This document shows positions 54,141 through 64,000 of a stretch of DNA of 64,000 bases, piece by piece (positions within the stretch are counted from its first letter, which is position 1; every line of letters begins with the position of its first letter). The translations under genes and the position numbers were made by a program. Under the pieces are notes generated by a model that was not told where the DNA came from, did not search any database, and was given only the letters and a program-made list of their open reading frames with translations. The stretch comes from Cyprinodon diabolis (Eukaryota > Chordata > Actinopteri > Cyprinodontiformes > Cyprinodontidae), in assembly GCA_030533445.1 (NCBI GenBank), contig CM060072.1, positions 23,119,267 to 23,183,266 of the forward strand. The letters are read 5' to 3'.

Positions 54141-55388
54141 CACTATATTGCCAAAAGTATTTGCTCACCTGCCTTGACTCACATATGAGCTTAAGTGACA
54201 TCCCGTTCCTAATCCATAGGGTTCAATATGACGTCGGTCCACCCTTTGCAGCTAGAACAGCTTCAACTCTTCTGGGAAGGCTGTCCACAAGGTTTAGGAG
54301 TGTGTTTATGGGAATTTTTGACCATTCTTCCAGAAGCGCATTTGTGAGGTCGCACACTGATGTTGGACGAGAAGGCCTGGCTCTCAGTCTCCGCTCTAAT
54401 TCATCCCAAAGGTGTTCTATCGGGTTGAGGTCAGGACTCTGTGCAGGCCAGTCAAGTTCATCCACACCAGACTCTGTCATCCATGTCTTTATGGACCTTG
54501 CTTTGTGCACTGGTGCACAGTCATGTTGGAAGAGGAAGGGGCCAGCTCCAAACTGTTCCCACAAAGTTGGGAGCATGGAATTGTCCAAAATGTCTTGGTA
54601 TGCTGAAGCATTCAGAGTTCCTTTCACTGGAACTAAGGGGCCAAGCCCAGCTCCTGAAAAACAACCCCACACCATAATCCCCCCTCCACCAAACTTTACA
54701 CTTGGCACAATGCAGTCAGACAAGTACCGTTCTCCTGGCAACCGCCAAACCCAGACCCGTCCATCAGATTGCCAGATGGAGAAGCGCGATTCGTCACTCC
54801 AGAGAACGCGTCTCCACTGCTCTAGAGTCCAGTGGCGGCGTGCTTTACACCACCGCATCCGACGCTTTGCATTGCACTTGGTTATGTATGGCTTGGATGC
54901 AGCTGCTCGACCATGGAAACCCATTCCATGAAGCTCTCTGCGCACTGTTCTTGAGCTAATCTGAAGGCCACATGAAGTTTGGAGGTCTGTAGTGATTGAC
55001 TCTGCAGAAAGTTGGCGACCTCTTCGCACTATGCGCTTCAGCATCCGCTGACCCCGCTCCGTCAGTTTACGTGGCCTACCACTTCGTGGCTGAGTTGCTG
55101 TCGTTCCCAAACACTTCCATTTTCTTATAATACAGCTGACAGTTGACTGTGGAATATTTAGGAGCGAGGAAATTTCACGACTGGATTTGTTGCACAGGTG
55201 GCATCCTATCACAGTTCCACGCTGGAATTCACTGAGCTCCTGAGAGCGACCCATTCTTTCACAAATGTTTGTAAAAACAGTCTGCATGCCTAGGTGCTTG
55301 AATTTATACACCTGTGGCCATGGAAGTGATTGGAACACCTGATTCCAATAATTTGGATGGGTGAGCAAATACTTTTGGCAATATAGTG
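54141..55388 (-). mobile_element. Complete Tc1/mariner transposon with TA target duplication
   Basis: The element is 1248 bp, with 29-bp perfect terminal inverted repeats (54141-54169 and 55360-55388, starting CACTATATTGCC) and flanking TA dinucleotides at 54139-54140 and 55389-55390. It holds one uninterrupted transposase frame on the minus strand. Perfect ends and an open frame indicate a recent insertion. It lies upstream of the first visible nrg2 exon, transcribed in the same direction. Confidence 0.97.
54223..55254 (-). CDS. Tc1-family transposase, intact DD34E
   Basis: The ATG at 55254 gives a 343-residue protein, [13 protein letters not shown] to KGGPTSY, the normal Tc1 length. An in-frame extension further upstream lies within the terminal region and is not needed. 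Layout: N-terminal helix-turn-helix (about 1-50), the GRPRKL linker at 59-64, second helix-turn-helix (about 65-115), glycine box GGGGIMVWG (189-197) and catalytic residues D154 (WSDESRF), D245 (QHDCAPVH) and E280 ([11 protein letters not shown]), with 34 residues between the last two. The enzyme cuts and pastes the element at TA sites. No frameshift or missing catalytic residue is visible, so activity is possible but untested. Its codon use differs from neighbouring intron sequence because it is the only real frame in this part. Confidence 0.95.
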   Translation of the reverse strand: MGRSQELSEFQRGTVIGCHLCNKSSREISSLLNIPQSTVSCIIRKWKCLGTTATQPRSGRPRKLTERGQRMLKRIVRRGRQLSAESITTDLQTSCGLQISSRTVRRELHGMGFHGRAAASKPYITKCNAKRRMRWCKARRHWTLEQWRRVLWSDESRFSIWQSDGRVWVWRLPGERYLSDCIVPSVKFGGGGIMVWGCFSGAGLGPLVPVKGTLNASAYQDILDNSMLPTLWEQFGAGPFLFQHDCAPVHKARSIKTWMTESGVDELDWPAQSPDLNPIEHLWDELERRLRARPSRPTSVCDLTNALLEEWSKIPINTLLNLVDSLPRRVEAVLAAKGGPTSY

Positions 55389-56879
55389 TAGTTCAGGCAC
55401 TGTAAAGATATCCAGTTACAGTTTGTGTTTAGTCTTTTCTTCTGCCAAAGTGCATTTTTTTCCACCGGTAGTAATAATTTTTTAGGAAGAAAGGTAGATA
55501 TTTATAAGAGCTATTTAATGTTTTCAATTAAAAAAAAAAAAACTACTAGCTTCCAGCAACATTAAAAGCAGTTAAAGCAGATAGGTGAGAGCAAACCAGC
55601 AGATGCAGACTAGCATAAATCACCACTTTTTTGTTCAAACATGTCATTTTGAATGAAAAGGCACTTATTTGGAGAAACACCTGCTGAGAAGGGGATCTCC
55701 TTTAAAGTGAAATAAAAAAAACGACACAAGACAAAACGGTCTGTCACCCCTACAGTCCCATGACCTCTGTGATCACTGACTGATGGCTTCACCAGATTGC
55801 TCCTGTTTGCATGCAATTATGGGTCGACACACCTAATTCAGATAGGCACGTGTACACATGCACACACTCACACAGCACATTGTATAACATCAAATTATGT
55901 TCTGTTTTTTTTATATTTATGCGAAAAGTCATGCTGAAATAAAATAGTCAGTAAATCACAGACCTATATAGATGTGGTTTGCAAAAAGGAAAGTTATCAC
56001 TTGTATATATTGTAGTAAAGAGATCATATTTAGGTTTCTATTTTTTTTTTTAAATACAACTTTGTTAGTTAGTTTTGGTTTAATTGAAAGTTAGCTAATG
56101 CGAACTAAGTCAGTAAATCAAACAAAACAGGTTTTATTTCAAATACCTTTATCTTTAATCTGCTTTTTTTTTTTCTTTTTTTACCAGTGGTGGCTAACGT
56201 TGTAAAAACATGGGATCCTAATTTATTCTAAAGCTAAAAATCGGCTAAATGTAGTTGTTAAAAAGCCAGTAAATATTCCAAACAATCCTTCCTGACATTC
56301 TCTGGAGATCTGAAGTACAACCGGTTTCAGCTGATTTAGCCTGACTCAGGAACTTAAAGATAAACAACAACAAAACCACTCAAGCTAAGTGCACTCTTGT
56401 TGATTCCTGATCCACTTGCCCCTTCACCAAGTAGTACCCTTTTACATCTGTGTTGTTGTGTCACCCCTTCTTTTATTGTCTTTTGATTTGACTTTTGCAT
56501 TGTATTTGCTCATTAAGAAACCAAACAACTTCTGAGAAAATTACACTGGCTGTTTTTCAGTTTCTGTGTTATTATCTCAGGATAAGTATTTTTGAGGATC
56601 ATTATGTTGCATAAAAAAAAAAAAAAAGAATTAGAAGGTTCCGAAATTCGACCCTCCCTGCTAAATTTGCTTCAGTCTTTTTTCATGTGTTCTAGAAGTT
56701 ATGCTGGACTATCCTCTTTAGCCAGCTTTACCTTGAAATAAGGGGATTCAATTGTTTACTAAACTCAATCTTAATGTTGTTTTGAAGCTTAAACTTCTTA
56801 AAAAAGAATACAAATAGCTAAAGCCGGGAATGGGAGTTGTTTAAACACTCTTAAGTAAAATGTTTACTTTGTAAAACGG

Positions 56880-57185
56880 TAAATTGCCTCTACTTATATA
56901 GAGCTTTAGTCCAAGGACTCTATAGTCCCTTAGACTACATTCAGTTATTCACCCTTTAACACACTGATGGTGGTCAGCTACATTGTAGCCACAGCTGCCC
57001 TGGGGCAGACTGACAAAGGAGAGGCTGCCATAAAATTAGCAGCATCAGACTGTCTGACTACCAACACCATGGAGGGTTACGTGTTTTGCCTAGGGACACA
57101 CTAACTGAGATGGATGTAGAAGGCCTTGAACTGGCTATCTACAGGGCAAACCCCAGGCTCATGAGCCACCATAGCTCCAAGACAG
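56880..57185. repeat. Dispersed teleost repeat fragment
   Basis: Contains CTTATATAGAGCTTTAGTCC, ACACTGATGGTGGTCAGCTA, CATTGTAGCCACAGCTGCCC and TGGGGCAGACTGACA, in the order of a common fish interspersed repeat. It has drifted and has no coding capacity. Confidence 0.6.
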
Positions 57186-58796
57186 AAGGGTATGTGCAAC
57201 GGTGTTATATGTTAAAAAATATTTTATTTTGAACTAAAGGCAATAAATGGGTTGCAAATTAGTTATCAATAATTGAAATAAGTCAAGTGGGTCAAGTTTA
57301 TACATCTTTACACATTTTCTGACTCAATGCAGGTTATAAGCATAAATCATCTTTAAAATGGTCAGGGAAAAAAAAACTATAAACGAACATTATAGTCTGA
57401 TTTATTTTGGGGTAATTTAACACAATATAAAAGATATTTACAGCAGATTATGTGTAGAATGAAAAAATGTCAGTTTTCCAAACAACCAAGTGTCAGTACC
57501 AAACAAGGACCAGTAAGGTAACCATTTTTTATCCCATGTAATTTTGTAGGAAGTCCCAGAAACAGCTAAATTCTGACACAAAGTATCAAAAAAAACAAAC
57601 AAACAATTATAAGCATACTCTAATTTCATTTATATATCACTTACACATTATCCCTGATTTTGAACATTAACATACTTTATTTAAAACAACCTTATGATAC
57701 ATTTTATTCCAGAAGCCATTCATCACATTTGAGTAATATGTGTGGTACCTACTTTGCATATTAATCACATGTTACATGAAGTTAAGTTGATTTATGGTCC
57801 TCTAATATCTGTCGTTTCTGATCACTTCTGTTTCCCTTAAAATTTAAAGTAATTTGCCAAATCCTGCTTTACCACCATGGCTTCTATGTGGTAATTAGAT
57901 TCAAAGAAGGAGATCTGTTTTATTTTTGGCTCTCTTTTGCATACTAGAAGCTGGAAGTTCGGATTAAATAAAACAACAATCCAACAGTCAAATATCTCTT
58001 ATGAAAATAATTCCCTCAAATAATACCACAAATTAGCTACAGGGAGAACAAGTTTCTGGAATATGATTAAACCCAAATACTGTAACTGAATGTGATGGCA
58101 ATCTTTTGTATAATGTTTTGTTTTGTATAGTTTTTTTGGTATTGTGTTTTTTATTTTTTTTTATTGTTTAAGTAATAAGTATTGAAAAAATAAATAAAAA
58201 CCTTGATCAATTTTAATATTTTTTAAGCAACCATTTCCAATAAGTTTGATGACTAATTTGTTCATCAGCTAACTACAAAGATATAGTTTATTGGGCTGTG
58301 AGTGAACACAAAGAATATTGTTTCATATACTGAGCTCAAGCAATTGACATAATTATATTTTTCTTAAACTGTAAAAATTTACAGAAAAGGCAGAAAATAA
58401 AAAATACAGAAAGGCACATAGTATGAATGAGTCAAACGTCTGAAGGTGACATCCTAAACCAGCTGCTACTATACATGTATATCATAAGCTTTATAACTTA
58501 GATTAAAGAACAGCAATGTGGTACTGTAAAGACAGGGCCATGGTTATAAATCGATTAACACGTGGTTGCATGAAGGTTTCATTACCAGTTATTATTAAAC
58601 AGCTCAAATCATATGGTAACAAGCATTGGTTTTAAAGCTGATTAGATAAGTTAAACAAATTATTTTAAGATAACCAAAATAAAATAATTATGCAAGATAC
58701 TAGAAGACCAAACTGAGCGCAAATGTGTTTTAGTGTACTTCAATTGAATAATTACTGATCTAACATTGGAGAAATTTTACCTCTGTATTTAAGCCA

Positions 58797-58960
58797 TCCC
58801 CTTGGGGAGCAGTGGGCTGCCATTGTGCGGCGTCCGGGGAGCAGTGTGGGGTTAAGGGTCTTGCTCAGAGACTCAGACTGGCAGTCTGTGGGAGTGGGGC
58901 TCGAACTCAGAACCTCAGGATTCCAAGGTGTATGCCCTAACCACTAAGCCACCACTCCTC
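58797..58960 (-). mobile_element. tRNA-derived SINE, longer copy
   Basis: Read on the minus strand, a 68-nt head (58958-58891) begins GGAGTGG and ends CCACTCC, with A-box-like CTTAGTGGTTAGGG and B-box-like GAGTTCGAGCCCC. A body follows: CACAGACTGCCAGTCTGAG and then the CTGCTCCCC/CCCACTGCTCCCC segments. The head and the first part of the body match the copy at 6.9 kb. Confidence 0.8.
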
Positions 58961-59562
58961 ACACTCTGCCACATGGCCAACTGACTTCCAAGTTTTCCTC
59001 AATAAGTAAAGTAAAAACTGAAGCCTAATAAAATCATAAGTGACAAGATGCACAGAAGCCGAAACAACAGGAACAAGAAGAATCCATACCGATGCCTATA
59101 TCATACCTCGACAGGAACCCATCACAATGCACTCAGTAAAACAGAATTATTTGTGTACGTGCTTATGAAAGATTTAACTAGCACAAGAAATGATGGAACT
59201 TTTCCAGAAAGTTTGTATAATGCCCCTAGTGTCCATGCATTCAACATTATGCTGATGTCTTGTGAAGCAACACCATTGAGCTTATCTAGGGGTTGAATCA
59301 TTCAAGAAACTGACATATACATTAGTAACACCTTAAGAAACTTTATCCATTTTGAAAAAAGTTCACTTTAGAGACATAAATAAGCAAATAGAGGTTTCAT
59401 TTTTCTCTTTCCTTTTATACCATTACCCCTAGCAATAGGCCCCTAAACACAGACCTAAGGCTGTTTTGTCAAGTACGTGTTGTTTACATCATAACATATC
59501 TTAAAAAGAAAAAGCTGCCATAAAGCCAACAATGATTCTCAGCTTCAATATAAATTAAGCAA

Positions 59563-59566
<4 letters not shown>

Positions 59567-59603
<37 letters not shown>
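59567..59603. repeat. (AT)18 microsatellite
   Basis: Perfect AT dinucleotide run of about 37 bases. Confidence 0.95.
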
Positions 59604-59608
<5 letters not shown>

Positions 59609-62264
59609 AATATAATTTAGAGCATAAAATCACTACGTTTTCTAAGACTAGAATATAATAATGATAATTCACTATGAAAAAAAGGCTAATTAAAGATCTA
59701 ACAGACATATGAAAGGGAAAAAAGGTGGTTTGAGTAAAAAACATCTCATTTAATCTTGAGGTTTATCTGTTGGAGGCTGACGGGGTGACATCACCAGGTA
59801 CATAATGTCTATCAAGATGAAGCTTCAAAGAGACGGTATCTGATCAAGTGAGGAATGACACATATAACAACTACGGCAATAATCAAGCTATTTTCCTTAA
59901 AGTGTCACTGAAATGGGGGTTGGGCCTCCCCATGACCTGAGGTCAAACTAAAGTGACGTGCTGCAGCTTGTTGAACTCACTACAAAACAACCACATTTCT
60001 ACCTCTGTGAATGTGAAATACAACAGGTCCTTTGCTTCTTATTTTTATTGTATCAACTTAGAACATGCATAGAGAAATAAGAAAAAGTGCCGACTTTTAT
60101 GCCAAATGTGTCATGACATAGTCTATATTGAAATGAGTAGTGAAAACACTTTAGCAATCTTTGAAATATTAACCCTGTCAAAGTGCTTATTATGACGCAG
60201 AGCTTCCTGTCATACAGACATTACTGTAGAATAAATACTCTGTTAGAAATGATAAAACACGTGGATCACTAAAACTCCTCCATGCAAAGGTTTTTAAAGA
60301 ACTCATTTTCAGCCTGCTTTTTTTTAAGCATGTGATGTTTTAAAAGCTGAATTTAATAAATTGGTCTATCTTTATTGCTTAAATAACGTGATTCTAAAAC
60401 AAGTGTCTGTGCCTTTGGCTACTTAAAGTTCATGTCACAACTTGGCTACAACTTTGACAAAGCAAGGCTATAATTTCCCCTTCTTAATACAGTAATTCAA
60501 TCCTAATCTTGCTCTTTTGTTTGTCCGAGTCTATTTCAGCGACACTGTTCCTCTGCTGCAAAACATACACAAGTCTGAACATGTTACACAGAAACTAAAT
60601 TTTATCTACCTGGACCAGGGGTGCTCCCTTCCTCCTTTCGTCCTTTCTTACCTCCTTTCTTTCTCCCTTTCCTATCTTTCTTCTTGGTATCTGTCATGCT
60701 GTAGTCAAATGGTAGTCCTTTATGGGAATGTGTGGTAAATGGGCACCACCAGACTCTCTGAGGCTATGAGAGCGTCTCTCCTCCTATATAGACTTGCACA
60801 GATCAAGGATAGAAAGGAGCTCTGACAGAGGGAGGGAGGAAAGAGGGAGGGAACAAGAAAAGCATTTCCCATTGCATGATGGCAATCAACCCTTCCATTA
60901 CTGAATCTTCCAGACCCTGCAGCCATGAGTGAGGACAGAGACAGAGAGGATGTCCCAAGGAGTCTGGATATAAATCTCTAACTTCACAACAGCACTTCCT
61001 TGCAGTTCCTTTTTACCATCCCAGGCAGCATCTTCTTCCCTCTATTGACCCGTACAGAAAAAGTGAAATGGGACCAGTTTTAGCACTGCTCACCCCACCC
61101 AGATAAGTCTACAGATGACCTGCCCTTGCCAGGATGATGTCGGGGGTCCCAGAGCAGCCTCACATCTGGTTCACATTTACGGAGCACAGATTCTGTGGAT
61201 ACGTGTGTGAGGTGCTGAATGTCAGATCACAATCTGTGACGGACTACTGCTCAAAATTACACTTCCTCACCTCCTCGCTCGTCTGTCAGTACCTCTGCCG
61301 GTACTACAGGCGAGTTTCAGCACGCCAGTGGTGAGGTTCCCTGTTCACTGACGCCTCTGGCCAGTTCTCGTTATTGTCCAAGAAGCAATAAGAGAGTAGA
61401 ACAGGTAGAGCATGTTTTAAAAAGATTTTGTGATATTTTTTTGTTTATTTATTGACCCAAAAAAACATTATTATGTTATGAGTTCTGAATAGACAGTTTT
61501 GATCTTTGAGAGAACAGAGTAAAAAAGACATTCGGGATAAATAGGAGACAGAACTGGGAAAAGGACCTTGCCGATAACATGCGTGGGTCCAAAAGTAAGT
61601 AGGGTGACAATGTAAAAGTGATGCAACTTTTCATGTTCATCTGGAATTAAATCTTAGTGACCAACATAAAAAAAAAATCGTTGGGTATGACAGCATCAGG
61701 TTTGCAGCAGTCAGACTTGATGAGAGCAATTGTAAAGTCTCCCCACAGACTACTTTTTTTGTTGACATAAAGCATTTTAGCTTTGGCTATATGTTTGGGG
61801 TTTGTTGCCATGAATGAGGCAAACACCCATTTAAACAGGAAATTTATCAAGAAGTCCGCAAAGTAAAAGTTGTCTATTGGCAATAAAAGAACATTGAAGA
61901 ATTTAATTTAATTGTTTTTTTCTTTTTTAGATAGTACAATAAAGAACATCTAAGTTGTAAAGACGAAAGAACATAATTTTGTAAATTAGGCCAGATTTTT
62001 GTCATTTCAAAATTCATTGAATAAAGTAAAAAAAAAAAATACTTAGACCCTCAGAAAAAGGACAAAATTTCCAATTAAATGGGCAAAAAAAGACTGAAAG
62101 AAATACCTTGCACATTTTCCCACCCTTTCATAGAACATCTATAACAACAAAATATGAATTTATATTTTATCTTACTTGGAGACAGTTGAGAGATGCTGGT
62201 AAATACGCCCCAGTCTTTCTGTTCACAAATAGTTAAACAAAGCTATGTTAGATGCTTGGTGTCA

Positions 62265-62610
62265 GGGTTGGTGGATGTAGTTGTGAACCCAAACGTAGAG
62301 TAGAAGGTGGCAGGGAAGATTGTTTGCAAAATTCAATGAAAAGGTAAAAACACAAAATTCAAAGTCCAGAACTGATCTACAAGGAAACTCAAGAACAACA
62401 ACAACAAAAAAAAAAACAGAACAAGAAAACATTAGGGGGGAATAAACCAAAAGAATGAAGAGGATCCAGCAATGAGTTACTGAACAGGAGGTGTATGTAT
62501 GGGAGAAAGAAACGATTGGAGGACTAATTAGCTAATAGGGGGCAGGTGTAGACAGAGGTAACTAGAAGGAGCTAAGGGAAAGGAGACTAGCACAAGGTGG
62601 GGACAGTGAA
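62265..62610. repeat. Possible dispersed repeat fragment
   Basis: The sequence around AAGTCCAGAACTGATCTACA, AGGAAACTCAAGAACAA, CAGCAATGAGTTACTGAACA and AATAGGGGGCAGGTG reads like part of a frequent fish repeat. Boundaries and class are not clear. Confidence 0.4.
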
Positions 62611-62769
62611 TAATTAAAAAAAAAATACAATACTGCTTAAATATAAATCAAAATGGAAAAGAAACAAATGACACAGAATGAAATAAATCAAAGTGTAACT
62701 AAAAACTTGAAAATAAACTTAAACAGAAGTCCCCAAAGGGCAGAATAATGTCTCTTGAGATATTATGTT

Positions 62770-63060
62770 AGATTTAACCCTACTTTAACATTCTTCATGA
62801 CTTTCCATTACCTCTCCGGTGTGCTCCTTGAGTTCTTCTAGCAAACCAAACAACTCAGCTGGATTCATAATGAGATAAATTTACCAACTCAAGTCAGTTG
62901 GTTGTACTTGGTTTTATTGAGGCTTGTCAGAGTAAAATGGTCCAAATACAATCACAAGCCAACATTTTTCATATTAATTGTAAAAAAATAATTAAATAAC
63001 ACAGTATTAAACAGGGTATCAATGATCTTTTCTCTTCTACAAAATGATCTCAATTTGTGT
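62770..63060 (-). mobile_element. Decayed Tc1-like terminal fragment
   Basis: TTAACCCTACTTTAACATTC, TCCGGTGTGCTCCTTGAGTT, CAGTTGGTTGTACTTGG and TCAGAGTAAAATGG follow in order the 3' portion of the old Tc1-like family seen at 41.7 and 46 kb. Only part of the element is present. Confidence 0.55.
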
Positions 63061-64000
63061 GCGTCAGTCACAAAACAACCCTATGAGCTACATATTTGTT
63101 TGTGCTTGAAATGTGAGGAAATGTGAAAATATCTTGATGCTTTAAGGTTTTCAAGTGCTGTATACAAGTGTGCATTTTTTTTTATTACGCTCTCTTCAGT
63201 CTAGTGTCGTGTAAAAGATAAAAAAAGAAAAAGGAAAACAACAACAGGTACTCTCAATGAAACTCATCGATGAGTCATCTGTGGGGCCATCCCGGGGTTT
63301 GTCTCTGTCAAGCCCTCAGAGGATTTTTGACATTTCTGGTGAGTGGGTGGCAGTGGCAGGGATTGAGAGGGCCAGCTAAAGAGTCAAGTCTTAACAGGTC
63401 AGTGCACTCAGTAGCATAATCCTTATCTGTGGGCTAAAGGGGTCAAAACAAGGCCAAGGTTTGAAACACCAACTAGGGCCAATGAAATGCTTTTTCATAC
63501 TCAAAGAGACCAATTGCTCTTTCCTCTACTCTTTCCTCTTGTGGTTGCTCTCCTTGGTCTAATCTATCAGCAGAAGCAGAAATAACGGCTGTGGTGTGAC
63601 AGGGATATGCTCCCGCTGCCTCGTACTGCCGTATCTATCCCCAATCTCAACGTTCACTTCCTCTACTTGCCATTTTGACAAGATGGGACTTGTACCCAGG
63701 ATTGCACGTTTCTGGGTGGGCACGCAGTTTATGTGAGCACACATGACGTCAAGCAGGAAAAAAAAGAAAAAAAAAAAAGAAAGTGCCTTTCAGAAATGAC
63801 AGGATGCAGATTTGGAAGGAAGTTTTTCCCAAAAAAACCTCATGTGCTCTTCCCCACTTTCTAAACATGTCTTCAAGCAGACACCCTACAATGAGTTGTG
63901 AGAATGTTGTAGAAAGAAAGCTTGGTTTAACCATATCTGTAAATTGACACAAAGCTTTAAAATGCATCAATTTATCCAATGGCTTTAATTTAAGACCAGC

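Larger units (their letters stand above)
44828..64000 (-). other. nrg2: Upstream intron/5' region of nrg2
   Basis: The Ig exon needs an upstream exon ending one base into a codon, so at least part of this 19-kb stretch is intron. I see no GC-rich first exon, signal peptide or CpG-island promoter. It holds old Tc1-like relics (46, 62.8 kb), a degenerate minisatellite (46.2 kb), dispersed repeats (49.3, 51.0, 56.9, 62.3 kb), an intact Tc1 (54.1-55.4 kb) and a SINE (58.8 kb). The parts at 47-49, 52-54, 57.2-58.8 and 59.8-62.2 kb show nothing recognisable apart from an AT run and one weak open frame at 61.1 kb. Confidence 0.7.

Noticed and set aside
60720..60926. 68-codon minus-strand frame considered as an nrg2 first exon
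   Set aside because: No donor in the required phase, no resemblance to the NRG2 N-terminus and no GC-rich promoter around it.

Overview
The window is eukaryotic and vertebrate, and almost certainly teleost fish. It is AT-rich, with short coding exons bounded by GT-AG introns, and it carries Tc1, PIF/Harbinger, LINE and tRNA-SINE families typical of fish genomes. I cannot name the species. Some dispersed repeats look like families common in percomorphs, but that is recall, not a search.

One protein-coding gene is recognisable: neuregulin 2 (nrg2) on the minus strand, running from about 44.8 kb down to its stop codon at 4190. I place eleven exons by splice sites, reading phase and similarity to NRG2. 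In transcript order they are: Ig part 1 (44827-44662), Ig part 2 (43572-43454), common EGF exon (20341-20221), alpha-type EGF exon (16646-16570), beta-type EGF exon (16201-16143), a 24-nt microexon of beta1 type (12727-12704), juxtamembrane plus transmembrane exon (11270-11168), and four cytoplasmic exons (10015-9892, 9782-9655, 8021-7800, 4844-4190). All junction phases agree. The assignment to NRG2 rather than NRG1 rests on the 10-residue Cys3-Cys4 loop of the EGF domain and on tail blocks such as SPVDFHYSL, QVPTF.ITSPN and RWRRSRLNG. The first exon (N-terminus) and the promoter are not seen and probably lie beyond 64000.

The EGF-proximal half of the locus is a splicing switch. The alpha exon, the beta exon and the microexon can all join to the transmembrane exon in frame, giving alpha, beta2-like and beta1-like ligands. 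The alpha-beta intron is only 368 nt and is largely a pyrimidine tract on the sense strand.

The rest is intron and flank filled with repeats: a complete Tc1 element with an intact transposase frame (54141-55388); relics of an older, different Tc1-like family; a PIF/Harbinger element with inverted ends and a broken transposase (20762-21993); a 5'-truncated LINE with a 12-bp target duplication (8470-8859); a LINE reverse-transcriptase relic; two tRNA-derived SINEs in opposite orientation; and several microsatellites, including a 306-bp CTTT array inside the Ig domain and a GATA/GACA compound array beside the transmembrane exon. No CRISPR array, functional tRNA or rRNA gene, or second convincing protein gene was found.
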